Positions 8,838-17,398 of a DNA stretch of 40,727 nt are shown here, one piece after another. The stretch is from an uncultured Porphyromonadaceae bacterium (GTDB lineage: Bacteria; Bacteroidota; Bacteroidia; Bacteroidales; Muribaculaceae), in NCBI GenBank assembly GCA_900546835.1, contig UREH01000002.1:1-40727 (forward strand), given 5' to 3'. Below the pieces are notes generated by a model. It had not been told where the DNA came from. It saw only the letters and a list, made by a program, of their open reading frames with translations, and made no database searches. A program made the translations under genes and the position numbers. The stretch's first letter is position 1; every line of letters starts with the position of its first letter.

Positions 8838-9803
8838 ATGCTGATAAATTCATTTTTGACATATCTTCGGTGTGAGCTGAACCGTTCGGCTCACACCGTT
8901 CTGTCGTATCACACCGACATCCTCCAGTTCGCGCGCTTCATTACAGGCGACCATCCCGACCAATTCAGGCCCGAACTGACCGAGCCGGCCGACCTCCGCA
9001 GCTGGACGCTCCGGCTCGCGCAGAGCGGTGTATCGCTGCGCTCGATCCGCCGCAAGGTCTCCTCGCTCAGCGCTCTGTTCCGCTACCTGATGCAACGTGG
9101 ACTGATGACCCACAATCCGGCCCGGGAAATCCCCCTGGCCCGTCCGCATGCCGACCTTCCGACGTTTATCCGTCAGGACGAGATGCAGCAGATCATCGAA
9201 TACCGCCTTGACACACTGAGGAGACCGGCAGATGCCGGGGCATCGCCTACAGAGAATTCCACAGATACCGTCGACTCGTTCTCCGACACGCGCAACGCCC
9301 TGATTCTGCTCATGTTCTACTCTACCGGTCTGCGTCTTAGCGAGCTTATAGGCCTTATGGACGCCGACGTAGACACGACCCGGGGCGAACTAAAAGTGCT
9401 CGGCAAGCGTAATAAGGAAAGACTGATTCCTTTCGGAACCGAGCTTTCTGATGCAATCGGCGCATACCGGCTCCGCCGCAACGCGGAAGGAGCGACATCG
9501 CCAACCGGACGCTTCTTCACCCGCCCCGACGGAAGCGACCTTTATCCCACCCTGGTGCAGAGGCTCGTGAAAAAAGAGTTGCAGGGCAACACCCACGCCT
9601 CGCGCCTGTCGCCCCACACGATACGCCACAGCTTTGCCACCGACATGCTCAACAACGGAGCCGACCTCCGCAGCGTGCAGAAGCTTCTCGGCCACGAATC
9701 GCTTCAGACTACGCAGGTCTACACCCACGTGACCCGCAGCGAACTTCAACATAATTACAAACTCGCGCATCCACGCGCACAAAAACATGGAGGAAACTTT
9801 TAA
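8838..9803 (+). CDS. xerC: Tyrosine recombinase of the XerC/XerD type
   Basis: Site-specific recombinase, 321 residues. The N-terminal SAM-like DNA-binding domain (about 1-90) contains LNRSAHTVLSYHTDI. The catalytic residues are all visible: Arg in STGLRLSEL (about 169), Lys in GKRNKER, His-x-x-Arg in HTIRHSFA, His in LGHES and the nucleophile Tyr in TQVYTHV near residue 293. Place and neighbours (rpsU before, hpf 2 bp after) are those of the chromosomal Xer recombinase of Bacteroidales, so its job is most likely chromosome dimer resolution at dif. It is not part of the accessory patch that begins 400 bp later. Confidence 0.9.
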   Translation: MLINSFLTYLRCELNRSAHTVLSYHTDILQFARFITGDHPDQFRPELTEPADLRSWTLRLAQSGVSLRSIRRKVSSLSALFRYLMQRGLMTHNPAREIPLARPHADLPTFIRQDEMQQIIEYRLDTLRRPADAGASPTENSTDTVDSFSDTRNALILLMFYSTGLRLSELIGLMDADVDTTRGELKVLGKRNKERLIPFGTELSDAIGAYRLRRNAEGATSPTGRFFTRPDGSDLYPTLVQRLVKKELQGNTHASRLSPHTIRHSFATDMLNNGADLRSVQKLLGHESLQTTQVYTHVTRSELQHNYKLAHPRAQKHGGNF

Positions 9804-9805
9804 CT

Positions 9806-10093
9806 ATGGACGTTAGAATTCAAGCCATCCACTTCGACGCAGGCGAACGCCTGGTTGCATTCATCAACAAGAAAGCCGAACGCCTCGCACGCCACAACTC
9901 GGCTATCACGACTGTCGACGTGAAGCTCACCGTAGTGAAGCCCGAGACCGCAATGAACAAGGAAGCCGTTGTGAAAGTAACCCTCCCTCAGGGCGAGACC
10001 GTGGCTGCCAAGACCGCCGACAGCTTCGAGGAGGCTGTAGACCTCTGTCTCGAAGCAATCGAGAAGCAGCTCGAAAAGCGCAAGAACGCATAA
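9806..10093 (+). CDS. hpf: Ribosome hibernation promoting factor, short form
   Basis: A 95-residue protein of the HPF/RaiA family that binds the small subunit at the mRNA/tRNA channel and shuts down idle ribosomes. It starts MDVRIQAIHFDAGERLVAFI, followed by KKAERLARH, a beta strand VDVKLTVVK and the final helix SFEEAVDLCLEAIEKQLEKR. It is the short form without the C-terminal dimerisation domain. It starts 2 bp after xerC and ends in a strong terminator. In relatives the next genes are tRNAs and tuf; here an accessory patch follows instead. Confidence 0.93.
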   Translation: MDVRIQAIHFDAGERLVAFINKKAERLARHNSAITTVDVKLTVVKPETAMNKEAVVKVTLPQGETVAAKTADSFEEAVDLCLEAIEKQLEKRKNA

Positions 10094-10130
10094 TTCCGCA
10101 AGAAGCCGGCGCGCAGCGCCGCAACCATCA

Positions 10131-10180
10131 GGCGGTGTGACGGGACACATAGAATCCCGTCGCACCGCCGTGATTTTTTT
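10131..10180 (+). terminator. Rho-independent terminator after hpf
   Basis: A 15-bp stem with one mismatch, 10131-10145 with 10155-10169, closed by a 9-nt loop and followed by GTGATTTTTTT. It ends the rpsU-xerC-hpf transcript 38 bp after the hpf stop. Confidence 0.92.
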
Positions 10181-11396
10181 GGCACCCCGGCATGGAAAAA
10201 CCATCGGGCCGCCGGAATTTCCGCATGCATTTCATTGTCAAATTGCAAACGTCTGTTTACACTCGCTCGCACAAGCGCCCGACATCCGTTAATTTTGCCG
10301 GCATTCCCACCGCAACGCGCGCCGCCACATCTGCTGCGCCAATGCTGAACCTTACGGAATATAGAGACGTTTTATTTCTGACATTACACATTCATCACCA
10401 TGCCAGACTCCAATCTCAAGACTACATCGCGGGCTGCCCGCGCAGCAATCCGGCGCACCCGACGCGCCGGAGCATCGGCAGCCGGAGCTGAGTTGTGTGC
10501 CGTCGCGCCGCGCTTGGGGGTTGGGGCGGGGCTTGTGTCGAGGTGTCGAGATGCCGTCTTATCCTTGTGTCGTAAAGTCCTTGTATCGTTGCCGATGTCA
10601 AGGCGCATATAGTCGGGGTTATGCGTCGCCCGGAGGTGTGCAGCCGTGAGCGTAGCGGCGGCGCGGAGTGGATGAGCGAAGCCGTGGCAAGGCTCCCCCG
10701 ACCGCAGGGAGTTCACTCTGCCGCCGACTTGTCAAGGCAGTGTGATTGGGATGTCGCCACGAAAGCCTCGCCCATCTTTCTCGGCGTTGACGCGGAGCAT
10801 AGGCTGCAAGCCGCAGGGCGATTGTCAGCCCCTGTGTGCGCCTTGATGTCGGCAATGGGTGTCGGCATATCGACGTGCCGCTGTATCGTTATGTCGCCGT
10901 GTCGTGGCGGTTGTGCGCAAGGGTGGCCGTTGTTCCTCTGCCGGGCGTTGTGCGGTGGCGGCTTCGGCTGTGGGCGCGATGGTGTGAGCGGAGGGTCGTG
11001 GCGACAAGGAGTGCGGCGAGGCTCGGAGTGTTTGAACACCGCCGCCGGGTGTCGGGCTGAACTGTGTTCAAGGCTCTCTCCCGGAAGCTGGAGCACTTGC
11101 GGAGGCGGTTGGGGAGCGCAGGGAGGCCGGAGCTTGCGGAGGTTTCCAAGCGGAACAATTCGGGAGTGTGCCTGGGCCGACAATCCCGACGGCAGAGGGC
11201 AACAAGCGCAGCGCAGAACTCGGAGCGGAAGCCAAGCGAGCCGCCACGCGCCGGAGCGATTAAGTCAAGCGGCCTGTGCCGGAAAGCCGCCGCCACACAA
11301 CGCCATGGGTGGGTTCGGGGATAATGCAAACGGCTATCCTCGCGGGCAACCGGCTGAAATATCGGCCAGTATAGACAGTATTCGGAAAAATAATGC
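10181..11396. other. Accessory patch without a convincing gene
   Basis: About 1.2 kb, GC-rich, with open frames on both strands but no frame that reads like a known family; the longest are arginine/proline/cysteine-rich and look like GC-driven shadows. A good -7 box TAATTTTG at 10290-10297 and an ATG at 10400 (MPDSNLKTTSRAAR...) could be the 5' end of a gene that was cut off by a rearrangement. From about 10500 to 10930 short words such as TGTCG, TATCG and GATGTC recur on the plus strand in an irregular way. The stretch may be decayed mobile DNA. Confidence 0.5.
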
Positions 11397-11404
11397 TAAA
11401 TTTG
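11397..11404 (+). promoter_or_regulatory. -7 box before the AT-rich orphan gene
   Basis: TAAATTTG at 11397-11404 is a full match to TAnnTTTG. With a start near 11411 the ATG at 11420 would be read from a very short leader. No TTG is found 19-21 bp upstream. Confidence 0.45.
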
Positions 11405-11419
11405 CATATGGAAAAATCA

Positions 11420-12121
11420 ATGAAATCTAATGTATATCGTTGCATAGCGTTAGTAATCGGACTGTTTTTGTGTCCGACTGTAATTTTTGCGCAAAAAATA
11501 ATTCAGGATTCTGAATACTTTGAACATCACGCCTATTTGACTAATAATTGTTTAGGTTTATCTACTGTCGAGGCATTTGGATATAATAACTTTCATGGTT
11601 GTGAAATCCATGACTCTTACAATATTGTAGATAGTTGTTATTTAGAGATTGGCGATGAGCATAAAATTGATATATACAATCTTGCCATATTATCACCTGA
11701 AGAAATCACAAACAAAGGCGTAGAACTACTTGGAAGTAGAGTTTTGCTGATGGTAAAAAACGATTCGACAATTATATACGATAATGTTATATCGAATGAG
11801 CCACCAATAAATGACAATAATATTGCACCATGTGAGCGTTTTATGCTTGATACGGATGAAGCCGGGTCTTTTAATACATTCTGTGATTTTGAGCTTGTTT
11901 GTGAACGAGGGCAAGGTTATAAAACTGAATGGAGCATAGGAATTAAGATTGTAGGAAGCCAATTATACATTATTGGATTATCATTTGAGGAACACTCTCC
12001 TGGCTTGGATTATCAAAAACGCATTGCGTTTGAATATGAGGAGGGTAAATTTCCATTGGAAAAATTTAGACGGTCGATGTTAGAATTAGTACGACAAGAT
12101 AATAATCCGTGGCCAGAATAA
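11420..12121 (+). CDS. Secreted protein of unknown function, AT-rich orphan
   Basis: A 233-residue protein with a signal peptide (MKSNVYRCIALVIGLFLCPT..., cleavage likely after VIFA-Q near residue 25). The mature part is acidic and cysteine-containing (NNCLG, HGCEI, DSCYLEIGD, APCERFM, TFCDFELVCERG), rich in beta-strand-like stretches, with no family I recognise. Its base composition is clearly AT-rich against the GC-rich neighbours, and so is its codon use, which points to recent transfer. ATGs at 11393 and 11408 are in frame; 11420 is chosen because it gives a clean signal peptide and lies just beyond the predicted start point. A hairpin follows the stop. Confidence 0.7.
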   Translation: MKSNVYRCIALVIGLFLCPTVIFAQKIIQDSEYFEHHAYLTNNCLGLSTVEAFGYNNFHGCEIHDSYNIVDSCYLEIGDEHKIDIYNLAILSPEEITNKGVELLGSRVLLMVKNDSTIIYDNVISNEPPINDNNIAPCERFMLDTDEAGSFNTFCDFELVCERGQGYKTEWSIGIKIVGSQLYIIGLSFEEHSPGLDYQKRIAFEYEEGKFPLEKFRRSMLELVRQDNNPWPE

Positions 12122-12127
12122 ACATTA

Positions 12128-12157
12128 AAACGTCCGACTTTCGCAAGCCGGGCGTTT
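12128..12157 (+). terminator. Probable terminator of the orphan gene
   Basis: AAACGTCCG (12128-12136) pairs with CGGGCGTTT (12149-12157) with one G-T pair and a 12-nt loop; TTTCTTG follows. It starts 6 bp after the stop codon. Confidence 0.6.
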
Positions 12158-12214
12158 CTTGTAATCAAAATCTACTTATGAAAAAACGTCTACTGTGTAT
12201 GTGTGTGGTAATGG

Positions 12215-12712
12215 TTAGTGTCGGCGACGGAGGTAGGCGAATACGCCGAACACGAGGATTATCACGGAGCCGAGGGCTGTAAATATCAGGGTGGTGTTCG
12301 GCGGTTCGGCTGCCGAGATGGTGGCTGTGTGCTCGGCTCGTGAGGTGGCCGTGGCGCGGTGATAAGCCACGGTGTCAAGTCGGTTATATCCCTCTATGTC
12401 GTTGACAATCTGCTTGCGGTTGTCAATGACAGAGCCTTTGACGGCGCGGATGCGCACCCGATGGGTCGTATCAGCGGCGACTTGTTGCTCGATGGCGATG
12501 TCGAGAGTATCAAAGGCGAAATTGATTCTGCGCAATGCAGTATCAATTTTGAGGATATAGCCGGAGGTGCGTATCGAGGCTGTGCTGTCGATGTCGGCTG
12601 TGTTGGTGGCGACAATATCCTTTTTCGATTTGCAGCCGCAAAGCGCGGTGAAAAGCAGAATGTATGCGGTAAAAGTCGAGAGCCGAGAGTTGAGGGTCGA
12701 GAGGGCTTTCAT
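12215..12712 (-). CDS. Lipoprotein with C-terminal membrane helix, u-spanin-like
   Basis: A 165-residue protein with an N-terminal signal peptide ending in LFTALCGC, a lipobox-like site with the acylated cysteine at about residue 27. It has a periplasmic middle part (about 28-137) and one C-terminal membrane helix TLIFTALGSVIILVFGVFAY followed by RRRH. An outer-membrane lipid anchor plus an inner-membrane C-terminal helix is the layout of unimolecular spanins, which fuse the two membranes in the last step of phage lysis. Its start overlaps the stop of the amidase gene by 4 bp (ATGA), and the order holin-like, amidase, this gene is the usual lysis-cassette order. No sequence similarity to known spanins is claimed, and a membrane-anchored lipoprotein of other function remains possible. 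Confidence 0.65.
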   Translation of the reverse strand: MKALSTLNSRLSTFTAYILLFTALCGCKSKKDIVATNTADIDSTASIRTSGYILKIDTALRRINFAFDTLDIAIEQQVAADTTHRVRIRAVKGSVIDNRKQIVNDIEGYNRLDTVAYHRATATSRAEHTATISAAEPPNTTLIFTALGSVIILVFGVFAYLRRRH

Positions 12713-13161
12713 AGGTCGGATATGTCTTTATACTCGGCGGTTGCGTCGAAGGAGGGGCAGGCTTTTGGGGCGAAGTGGCGGTGTCCGTATATCCGGGCGT
12801 TGGGGTATCGGGCTTTCAGTGTCTTCAGGAGTTGGCGAAGGGCGGTTTTCTGTATCGGGGTGCGGGTGTCTTTGGGCGCTAACTGGCCGTCGGGCAGTCG
12901 CTTGGTAGCGTCGCAGCCGCCGACGTAGCACACGACTATGGAGTGCGCGTTGTGGCCGGAGCAATGTGCGCCGATCTGCTCGACAGGTCGGCCATTGTGT
13001 ACGCTGCCGTCGAGGTAGACGATGTAGTGATAGCCGATGTCGCGCCAGCCGTTGCCTTTCGGTTTCGGCGCGGTATGCCACTCTCTAATCTGCTGCACGG
13101 TGAAGGGCTTCCCCTCGGGTGTCGCCGTGCAATGGACGATGATTTCTGTTATGCTTCGCAT
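12709..13161 (-). CDS. N-acetylmuramoyl-L-alanine amidase, T7-lysozyme type
   Basis: A 150-residue Amidase_2 domain protein that cuts the bond between muramic acid and the stem peptide. It starts MRSITEIIVHCTATPEG; zinc ligands fit His10, His127 and Cys135, with Lys133 between them (GHRHFAPKACPS). The spacing +6/+8 from His127 is the same as His122-Lys128-Cys130 of T7 lysozyme, and Tyr44/Tyr46 match the catalytic tyrosine. There is no signal peptide, so export would need a holin, as for a phage endolysin. The domain fills the whole protein. Related amidases are common beside small membrane proteins in Bacteroidales phage-like modules. Confidence 0.93.
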   Translation of the reverse strand: MRSITEIIVHCTATPEGKPFTVQQIREWHTAPKPKGNGWRDIGYHYIVYLDGSVHNGRPVEQIGAHCSGHNAHSIVVCYVGGCDATKRLPDGQLAPKDTRTPIQKTALRQLLKTLKARYPNARIYGHRHFAPKACPSFDATAEYKDISDL

Positions 13162-13162
13162 A

Positions 13163-13211
13163 AGGTTATGTGGTTATAGGGTTATGAGGTTATGAGGTTA
13201 TGAGGTTATGT
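13163..13211. repeat. Short tandem repeat GGTTATGA between amidase and holin-like genes
   Basis: Six imperfect units of about 8 bp run from 13163 to 13211; three in the middle (13180-13203) are identical GGTTATGA. The last units include the stop region of the holin-like gene, and the first end next to the amidase start codon. Slippage would change the spacing between the two genes and the last residues of the holin-like protein. Confidence 0.8.
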
Positions 13212-13431
13212 CTTCGTCACGGTCTTTCGGGCGCGAGTATTTGTAATGGTAGTCTATGCCGAACAACGCCCCGGCGAAAGTGAGGATTTCGCCGAAAGCT
13301 ATCAGCACGGAGTTGTGGATTTCGCCCGGAGGGGGCAGAATAAATCCGGCTATGAGCAGCCCGCAGCCCAGGGCGATGAGGGCGATTGCGGCGAGCAGCT
13401 GAATGGTGGGCTTATGTTTGCGGAGGTTCAT
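13198..13431 (-). CDS. Small two-helix membrane protein, holin-like
   Basis: A 77-residue protein with a short basic N-terminus (MNLRKHKPT), a membrane helix at about residues 11-32 (LLAAIALIALGCGLLIAGFI), a short PPPGE turn, a second helix at about 41-60 (VLIAFGEILTFAGALFGI) and a charged tail YKYSRPKDRDED. This size and topology fit a class II holin, and the neighbour on the same strand is an endolysin-type amidase lacking a signal peptide. No family is recognised from the sequence alone. It is the first gene of the minus-strand cassette; no TAnnTTTG promoter is visible just upstream. Confidence 0.65.
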   Translation of the reverse strand: MNLRKHKPTIQLLAAIALIALGCGLLIAGFILPPPGEIHNSVLIAFGEILTFAGALFGIDYHYKYSRPKDRDEDITS

Positions 13432-13463
13432 ATTTTTGTGGCGTAATTATTTGGCTATGTGGT

Positions 13464-14108
13464 CGTGAATTCCCGCAGCGGGAGGGCCATATAGAGCGTA
13501 CCGCCATAGCCCAGGCGGCCATGACCACCGATTCCGACCTTCCGCTGGGACTGCCGGCATCCCTTCTGGCGCGCCGTCCGGATATCAGCGCTCTGGCCGA
13601 AAGGATGACCGCGGCAGCGGCACGCGTAGGAGTTGCATGGGCCAACCGTCTCCCCTCACTCGGAATCAGTATTACCGGCGGCTGGGAAAACGACGACGCC
13701 AACCGGCTGATTTCATCCCCGTTCAGCCTGCTGGCGGCATCGCTCACCGGGCCGGTATTCGATTTCGGCTCGCGCAAAGCTTCTCAGAGGAAGGCCGTAG
13801 CGGAATACGAACAGGCCCGGCTGGCCTACGAACAAGGCGTTCTTGTGGCCTTCCGCGAGGCGGCCGACGCCCTGATGAACTACCGTAAATCCCGACAGAG
13901 CCGGGCGCTTAAGGCCCAGTCTCAACGGGCCGCCGGCAAGTATCTCCATCTGGCAACGCTTCAGTACGAAGGCGGAACCACCAACTATATGGATGTGCTC
14001 GACGCGCAACGCCGTAACTTTTCGGCCCAGATAGACTACTCCAACGCCCTGCGCGACGAGTCGCTCGCACTCATCTCGCTCTACAAAGCCCTCGGAGGCG
14101 GCTGGTAA
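13464..14108 (+). pseudogene. C-terminal half of a NodT/TolC-type efflux outer-membrane factor
   Basis: The frame encodes only the C-terminal half of an outer-membrane efflux lipoprotein of the RND type. Recognisable segments are LPLGLPASLLARRPDI (the family reads GIPSxLLxRRPDV), RLPSLGISITGGW, SLTGPVFDFG, AFREAADAL, the second periplasmic helix with YEGGTTNYMDVLDAQR, and the terminal LISLYKALGGGW. About 220-230 N-terminal residues with signal peptide and first repeat are missing. Family resemblance begins at about 13464 (EFPQREGHIERT), just beyond the phage-like cassette. No suitable start codon or promoter is seen, so this is most likely a truncated remnant; an assembly join at this point would look the same. 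Confidence 0.85.
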
Positions 14109-14192
14109 TCCGACGCCCGCGATGGAAAATACCGGGCGACACTGAAATAAGCGATTTTTGGAGACGGGGGCGGTTATCTCGCGATTTATGTG

Positions 14193-14200
14193 TAAATTTG
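14193..14200 (+). promoter_or_regulatory. -7 box before the LptF/LptG-type gene
   Basis: TAAATTTG at 14193-14200 is a full TAnnTTTG match 43 bp before the start codon. The -33 region (GTTAT near 14173) is weak. It would start transcription near 14207, downstream of the truncated efflux gene. Confidence 0.5.
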
Positions 14201-14242
14201 TAGGCTGAAACATAAAGAAAACATCCTACAGAAGTCCACCCG

Positions 14243-16090
14243 ATGAAACTCAAACGTTTATACCGATTCATGCTGCGCACTTTCCTGCCGCTGTTTCTGA
14301 TGACGTTTTTCATCTGCCTCTTCATCGTGCTGATGCAGTTCGTGTGGCGTTTCATCGACGATCTCGTAGGCAAGGGCCTGGAGACCCACGTGCTCGCCGA
14401 GCTATTCTTCTACGCGGCCCTGACCATGGTTCCGATGGCTCTGCCGCTTTCCATCCTGCTGGCGTCGCTCATGACCTTCGGCAACCTCGGCGAGAGCTTT
14501 GAGCTTACGGCCATGAAGGCGTCCGGAGTCTCGCTGCTGAAGGTGATGAAGCCCCTGATAATCTTCATCGGCTTCGTAGCTGTCGGAGCCTTCTTCTTCC
14601 AGAACGACGTGCTGCCGGTAGCCCAGACCAAGATGTATACCCTGCTCTACTCCGTAAAGCAGAAATCGCCCGAGCTCGAGATTCCCGAGGGTGTGTTCTA
14701 CGACCAGATTCCCGGCTACAACTTCTTCGTCGACCACAAGAATCAGGAGACGGGCACCCTCTACGACCTGATGATCTACGACGTGAGCCGTGGTTTCGAC
14801 AACGCACGCATCATCCTGGCCGACTCCGGCCACCTCAAGCTGGCCGACGACAAGCAGCACCTCTTTCTGCAGCTCCACAGCGGCGAGCAGTTCGAGAACC
14901 TGCGTGAAAACACCTCCGGCCATCATTCGCAGAACCAGCCATACCGCCGCGAGTCGTTCAGGCTCAAGGAGATTCTGCTGAAGTTCGATACCAACTTCAA
15001 CCGTATGGACGAGAGCGGCATGCGCAACCAGTATGTAGGCAAGAACATCGAGGAGCTGCAGGCCACGATTGATTCCGTGGGGCTGCGGGTCGATTCCATC
15101 GGCGCCACCTACGCCCGCGACATCAAGGAGCGCCCATGGCTGCGTATCCCGTTTTATACCGACCGGTATGTTGACGGCGAGCGCGTGAAGATGCCGCAGA
15201 AGCCCGTGCAGATGGCCGAGCCAATCGACATCGACTCGCTCTTCTACCGCCAGCGCCCGGCAATGGTAGGCAGCTATCTCGCTCAGGCTCAGCTCAAGGC
15301 CCAGCGCGTGAAGCAGGACTACGAATTCAAGAGCTTCGCCATGGAGGCCGACCGCGAGACCATCCGCCGCCATCAGATCGAGATGCAGAAGAAGTTCACG
15401 CTGTCGTTCGCCTGCCTGATATTCTTCTTCATCGGCGCTCCGCTGGGCTCGATAATCCGCAAAGGCGGACTCGTCACTCCGCTGGTAATCTCCGTATTGC
15501 TGTTCATCTTCTACTATATAATCGACAACACGGGCTACAAAATGGCCCGCGACGGAAAAATCGAAGTATGGGCGGGCATCTGGCTCAGCTCGGCCGTGCT
15601 CCTTCCGCTCGGCATCTTCTTCACCACAAAGGCGATGAACGATTCGGCGGTGTTCAACATCGACGCGTATCGCAACGCATGGCGCCGACTGCGCGGCACC
15701 CTCCGCCGCGAGCTTGAAGTCAAGGAATTCACGCTCAACGAAGTAGAACCAGCCCGCGCCATCGAGATGTTGACGCGCCTGCAGGAGGCATGCCGCCAGC
15801 TGCGCCGCGCCTACCGCGACATGAATCTCGGCAAGCGCCTCTACTATCTGGTGCGGAAATTCCCGGAGCGCGACAAGGCCCAAGCCGTACTCAACGATAC
15901 GGTCGACTATCTCGCCAACTCGCGCCGGAAGAACATCATCGACGCCGTCAACATGTATCCCTTCCAGCTTACGGTGCGCACCGTGCGCGATGCCATGAGG
16001 GTGAACAGCCACCTCATTAATTTGTTTCAACAGCAGGAAGCCGCCGATACGGCCTCCGGAACCAACGACAACCAAACACCTGATGAATAA
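14243..16090 (+). CDS. LptF/LptG-family permease (YjgP/YjgQ)
   Basis: Inner-membrane subunit of the lipopolysaccharide exporter that, with LptB, pulls LPS out of the inner membrane. Of 615 residues, the N-terminal part has three membrane helices (about 12-35, 52-77, 100-123) including [20 protein letters not shown], the coupling motif of the family. The large periplasmic part (about 125-380) contains the EIPEGVFYD and YDLMIYDVS strands; three more helices follow at about 382-460. A further 150-residue cytosolic tail ([15 protein letters not shown]...) makes it longer than the roughly 360-residue proteobacterial proteins, which is usual in Bacteroidetes. It overlaps the start of ribBA by 8 bp. 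Confidence 0.9.
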   Translation: MKLKRLYRFMLRTFLPLFLMTFFICLFIVLMQFVWRFIDDLVGKGLETHVLAELFFYAALTMVPMALPLSILLASLMTFGNLGESFELTAMKASGVSLLKVMKPLIIFIGFVAVGAFFFQNDVLPVAQTKMYTLLYSVKQKSPELEIPEGVFYDQIPGYNFFVDHKNQETGTLYDLMIYDVSRGFDNARIILADSGHLKLADDKQHLFLQLHSGEQFENLRENTSGHHSQNQPYRRESFRLKEILLKFDTNFNRMDESGMRNQYVGKNIEELQATIDSVGLRVDSIGATYARDIKERPWLRIPFYTDRYVDGERVKMPQKPVQMAEPIDIDSLFYRQRPAMVGSYLAQAQLKAQRVKQDYEFKSFAMEADRETIRRHQIEMQKKFTLSFACLIFFFIGAPLGSIIRKGGLVTPLVISVLLFIFYYIIDNTGYKMARDGKIEVWAGIWLSSAVLLPLGIFFTTKAMNDSAVFNIDAYRNAWRRLRGTLRRELEVKEFTLNEVEPARAIEMLTRLQEACRQLRRAYRDMNLGKRLYYLVRKFPERDKAQAVLNDTVDYLANSRRKNIIDAVNMYPFQLTVRTVRDAMRVNSHLINLFQQQEAADTASGTNDNQTPDE

Positions 16091-17327
16091 CGATATGGCC
16101 GACAAAACATCCACCGACACGATTGTTCTCGATTCCATCGAAAGCGCACTCGCCGACTTTGCCGAAGGCAAAATGGTGATTGTAGTCGACGACGAAGACC
16201 GCGAAAACGAAGGCGATCTCATCGTGGCCGCCGAAAAGATTACTCCCGAGCAGGTGAACTTCATGCTCAAGAACGCACGCGGAGTGCTCTGCGCGCCGCT
16301 AAGCCTTGAGCGCTGCCGCCAGCTGAATCTCATGCCGATGGTCGAGGACAACACCTCGATGCTCGGAACGCCCTTCACCGTAAGCGTCGACCTGCTCGAA
16401 GGGTGCACTACCGGAGTCTCCTCCCACGACCGCTGCGCAACCATCCGCGCGCTGGCCGACCCGGAGGCGAAGCCCGAATGGTTCGGGCGCCCGGGCCACA
16501 TCAACCCGCTCTACGCCCAGGACCAGGGAGTGCTCCGCCGCTCGGGCCACACAGAAGCCGCCATCGATCTGGCCCGTCTCGCGGGTCTGCGCCCCGCCGC
16601 GGCACTCATGGAAATAATGAGCTCCGACGGCTCGATGGCGCGCCTCCCCGAGCTTCGCAAGCGCGCCGACGAGTGGGGTCTGAAACTGATCAGCATACGC
16701 GACCTGATAGCCTACCGCCTGCGCAACGAATCGCTCGTGGAAGTCGGCGAGAAGGTTCACCTCCCAACCAAGTGGGGCGACTTCATGCTCATCCCCTTCC
16801 GGCAGAAAAGCAACGGGCTGGAGCATATCGCCATTATAAAAGGCGACGTAAACACCCCGGAACCGGTGCTGGTGCGCGTACACTCATCATGCGCTACAGG
16901 CGACATCTTCGGCTCCATGCGCTGCGACTGCGGCGACCAGCTCCACACGGCCATGCAGATGATAGAGAAAGAGGGCCGCGGTGCGGTGGTATATCTCAGC
17001 CAGGAAGGCCGCGGCATCGGTCTGATGGACAAGATAAAGGCCTACAAGCTTCAGGAGCAGGGAATGGACACCGTGGAGGCCAACCTCCACCTCGGCCATA
17101 AAGCCGACGAGCGCGACTACGGCGTCGGCGCCCAGATTCTCCATCATCTCGGCATACGCAATATGCGCCTGATGACCAATAATCCCACCAAGCGCATCGG
17201 TCTGAGCGGCTACGGGCTGGAAATCGTGGAGAATGTACCCATCGAAGTCGCACCCAACGACTACGACCGCTTCTACATGTCGACAAAGAAACACCGCATG
17301 GGCCACGACCTTCATCAGGTCGACTGA
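16083..17327 (+). CDS. ribBA: Bifunctional DHBP synthase / GTP cyclohydrolase II
   Basis: Catalyses the two entry steps of riboflavin synthesis. The N-terminal half (about residues 1-210) makes 3,4-dihydroxy-2-butanone 4-phosphate from ribulose 5-phosphate; it has [11 protein letters not shown] at about 36-46 and [16 protein letters not shown] near 158. The C-terminal half (about 215-414) opens GTP; it has the zinc cysteines in [28 protein letters not shown] and [14 protein letters not shown]. At 414 residues it is a full-length fusion. The ATG at 16083 overlaps the preceding gene by 8 bp; an in-frame ATG at 16095 is an alternative start. Confidence 0.96.
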   Translation: MNNDMADKTSTDTIVLDSIESALADFAEGKMVIVVDDEDRENEGDLIVAAEKITPEQVNFMLKNARGVLCAPLSLERCRQLNLMPMVEDNTSMLGTPFTVSVDLLEGCTTGVSSHDRCATIRALADPEAKPEWFGRPGHINPLYAQDQGVLRRSGHTEAAIDLARLAGLRPAAALMEIMSSDGSMARLPELRKRADEWGLKLISIRDLIAYRLRNESLVEVGEKVHLPTKWGDFMLIPFRQKSNGLEHIAIIKGDVNTPEPVLVRVHSSCATGDIFGSMRCDCGDQLHTAMQMIEKEGRGAVVYLSQEGRGIGLMDKIKAYKLQEQGMDTVEANLHLGHKADERDYGVGAQILHHLGIRNMRLMTNNPTKRIGLSGYGLEIVENVPIEVAPNDYDRFYMSTKKHRMGHDLHQVD

Positions 17328-17398
17328 GCCGGCCGCCACCTCCCGGCGCAGGCAGATCTCTTCCGAACATTGAAATACTGAACACGAAACGATATACA

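Noticed and set aside
8838-9803. xerC as the integrase of the accessory patch
   Set aside because: It is locked between rpsU and hpf with 2-bp spacing to hpf, the normal chromosomal place in Bacteroidales, and the patch starts beyond the hpf terminator.
10621-11430. 269-codon plus-strand frame and overlapping minus-strand frames (10713-11183, 10889-11329)
   Set aside because: Compositionally biased (Arg, Cys, Gly, Pro), overlap each other, no promoter or family resemblance; kept only as a gene-poor stretch.
12179-12214. ATG with a signal-like start (MKKRLLCMCVVMVSVG) after the orphan gene
   Set aside because: The frame leaves any signal-like pattern after about 16 codons and runs antisense into the u-spanin-like gene. 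It could be the stump of a broken gene, but the evidence is too thin.
13163-13211. CRISPR-like direct repeats
   Set aside because: Units are only 8 bp and contiguous, without spacers; a simple tandem repeat. No CRISPR array or cas gene was seen anywhere in the window.
14402-16504. 700-codon open frame on the minus strand, antisense to the LptF/LptG-type gene and ribBA
   Set aside because: Typical GC-rich shadow of real genes on the other strand; its translation has no family pattern. The same holds for the long antisense frames over groEL (4902-6713) and the receptor gene (38326-39708).
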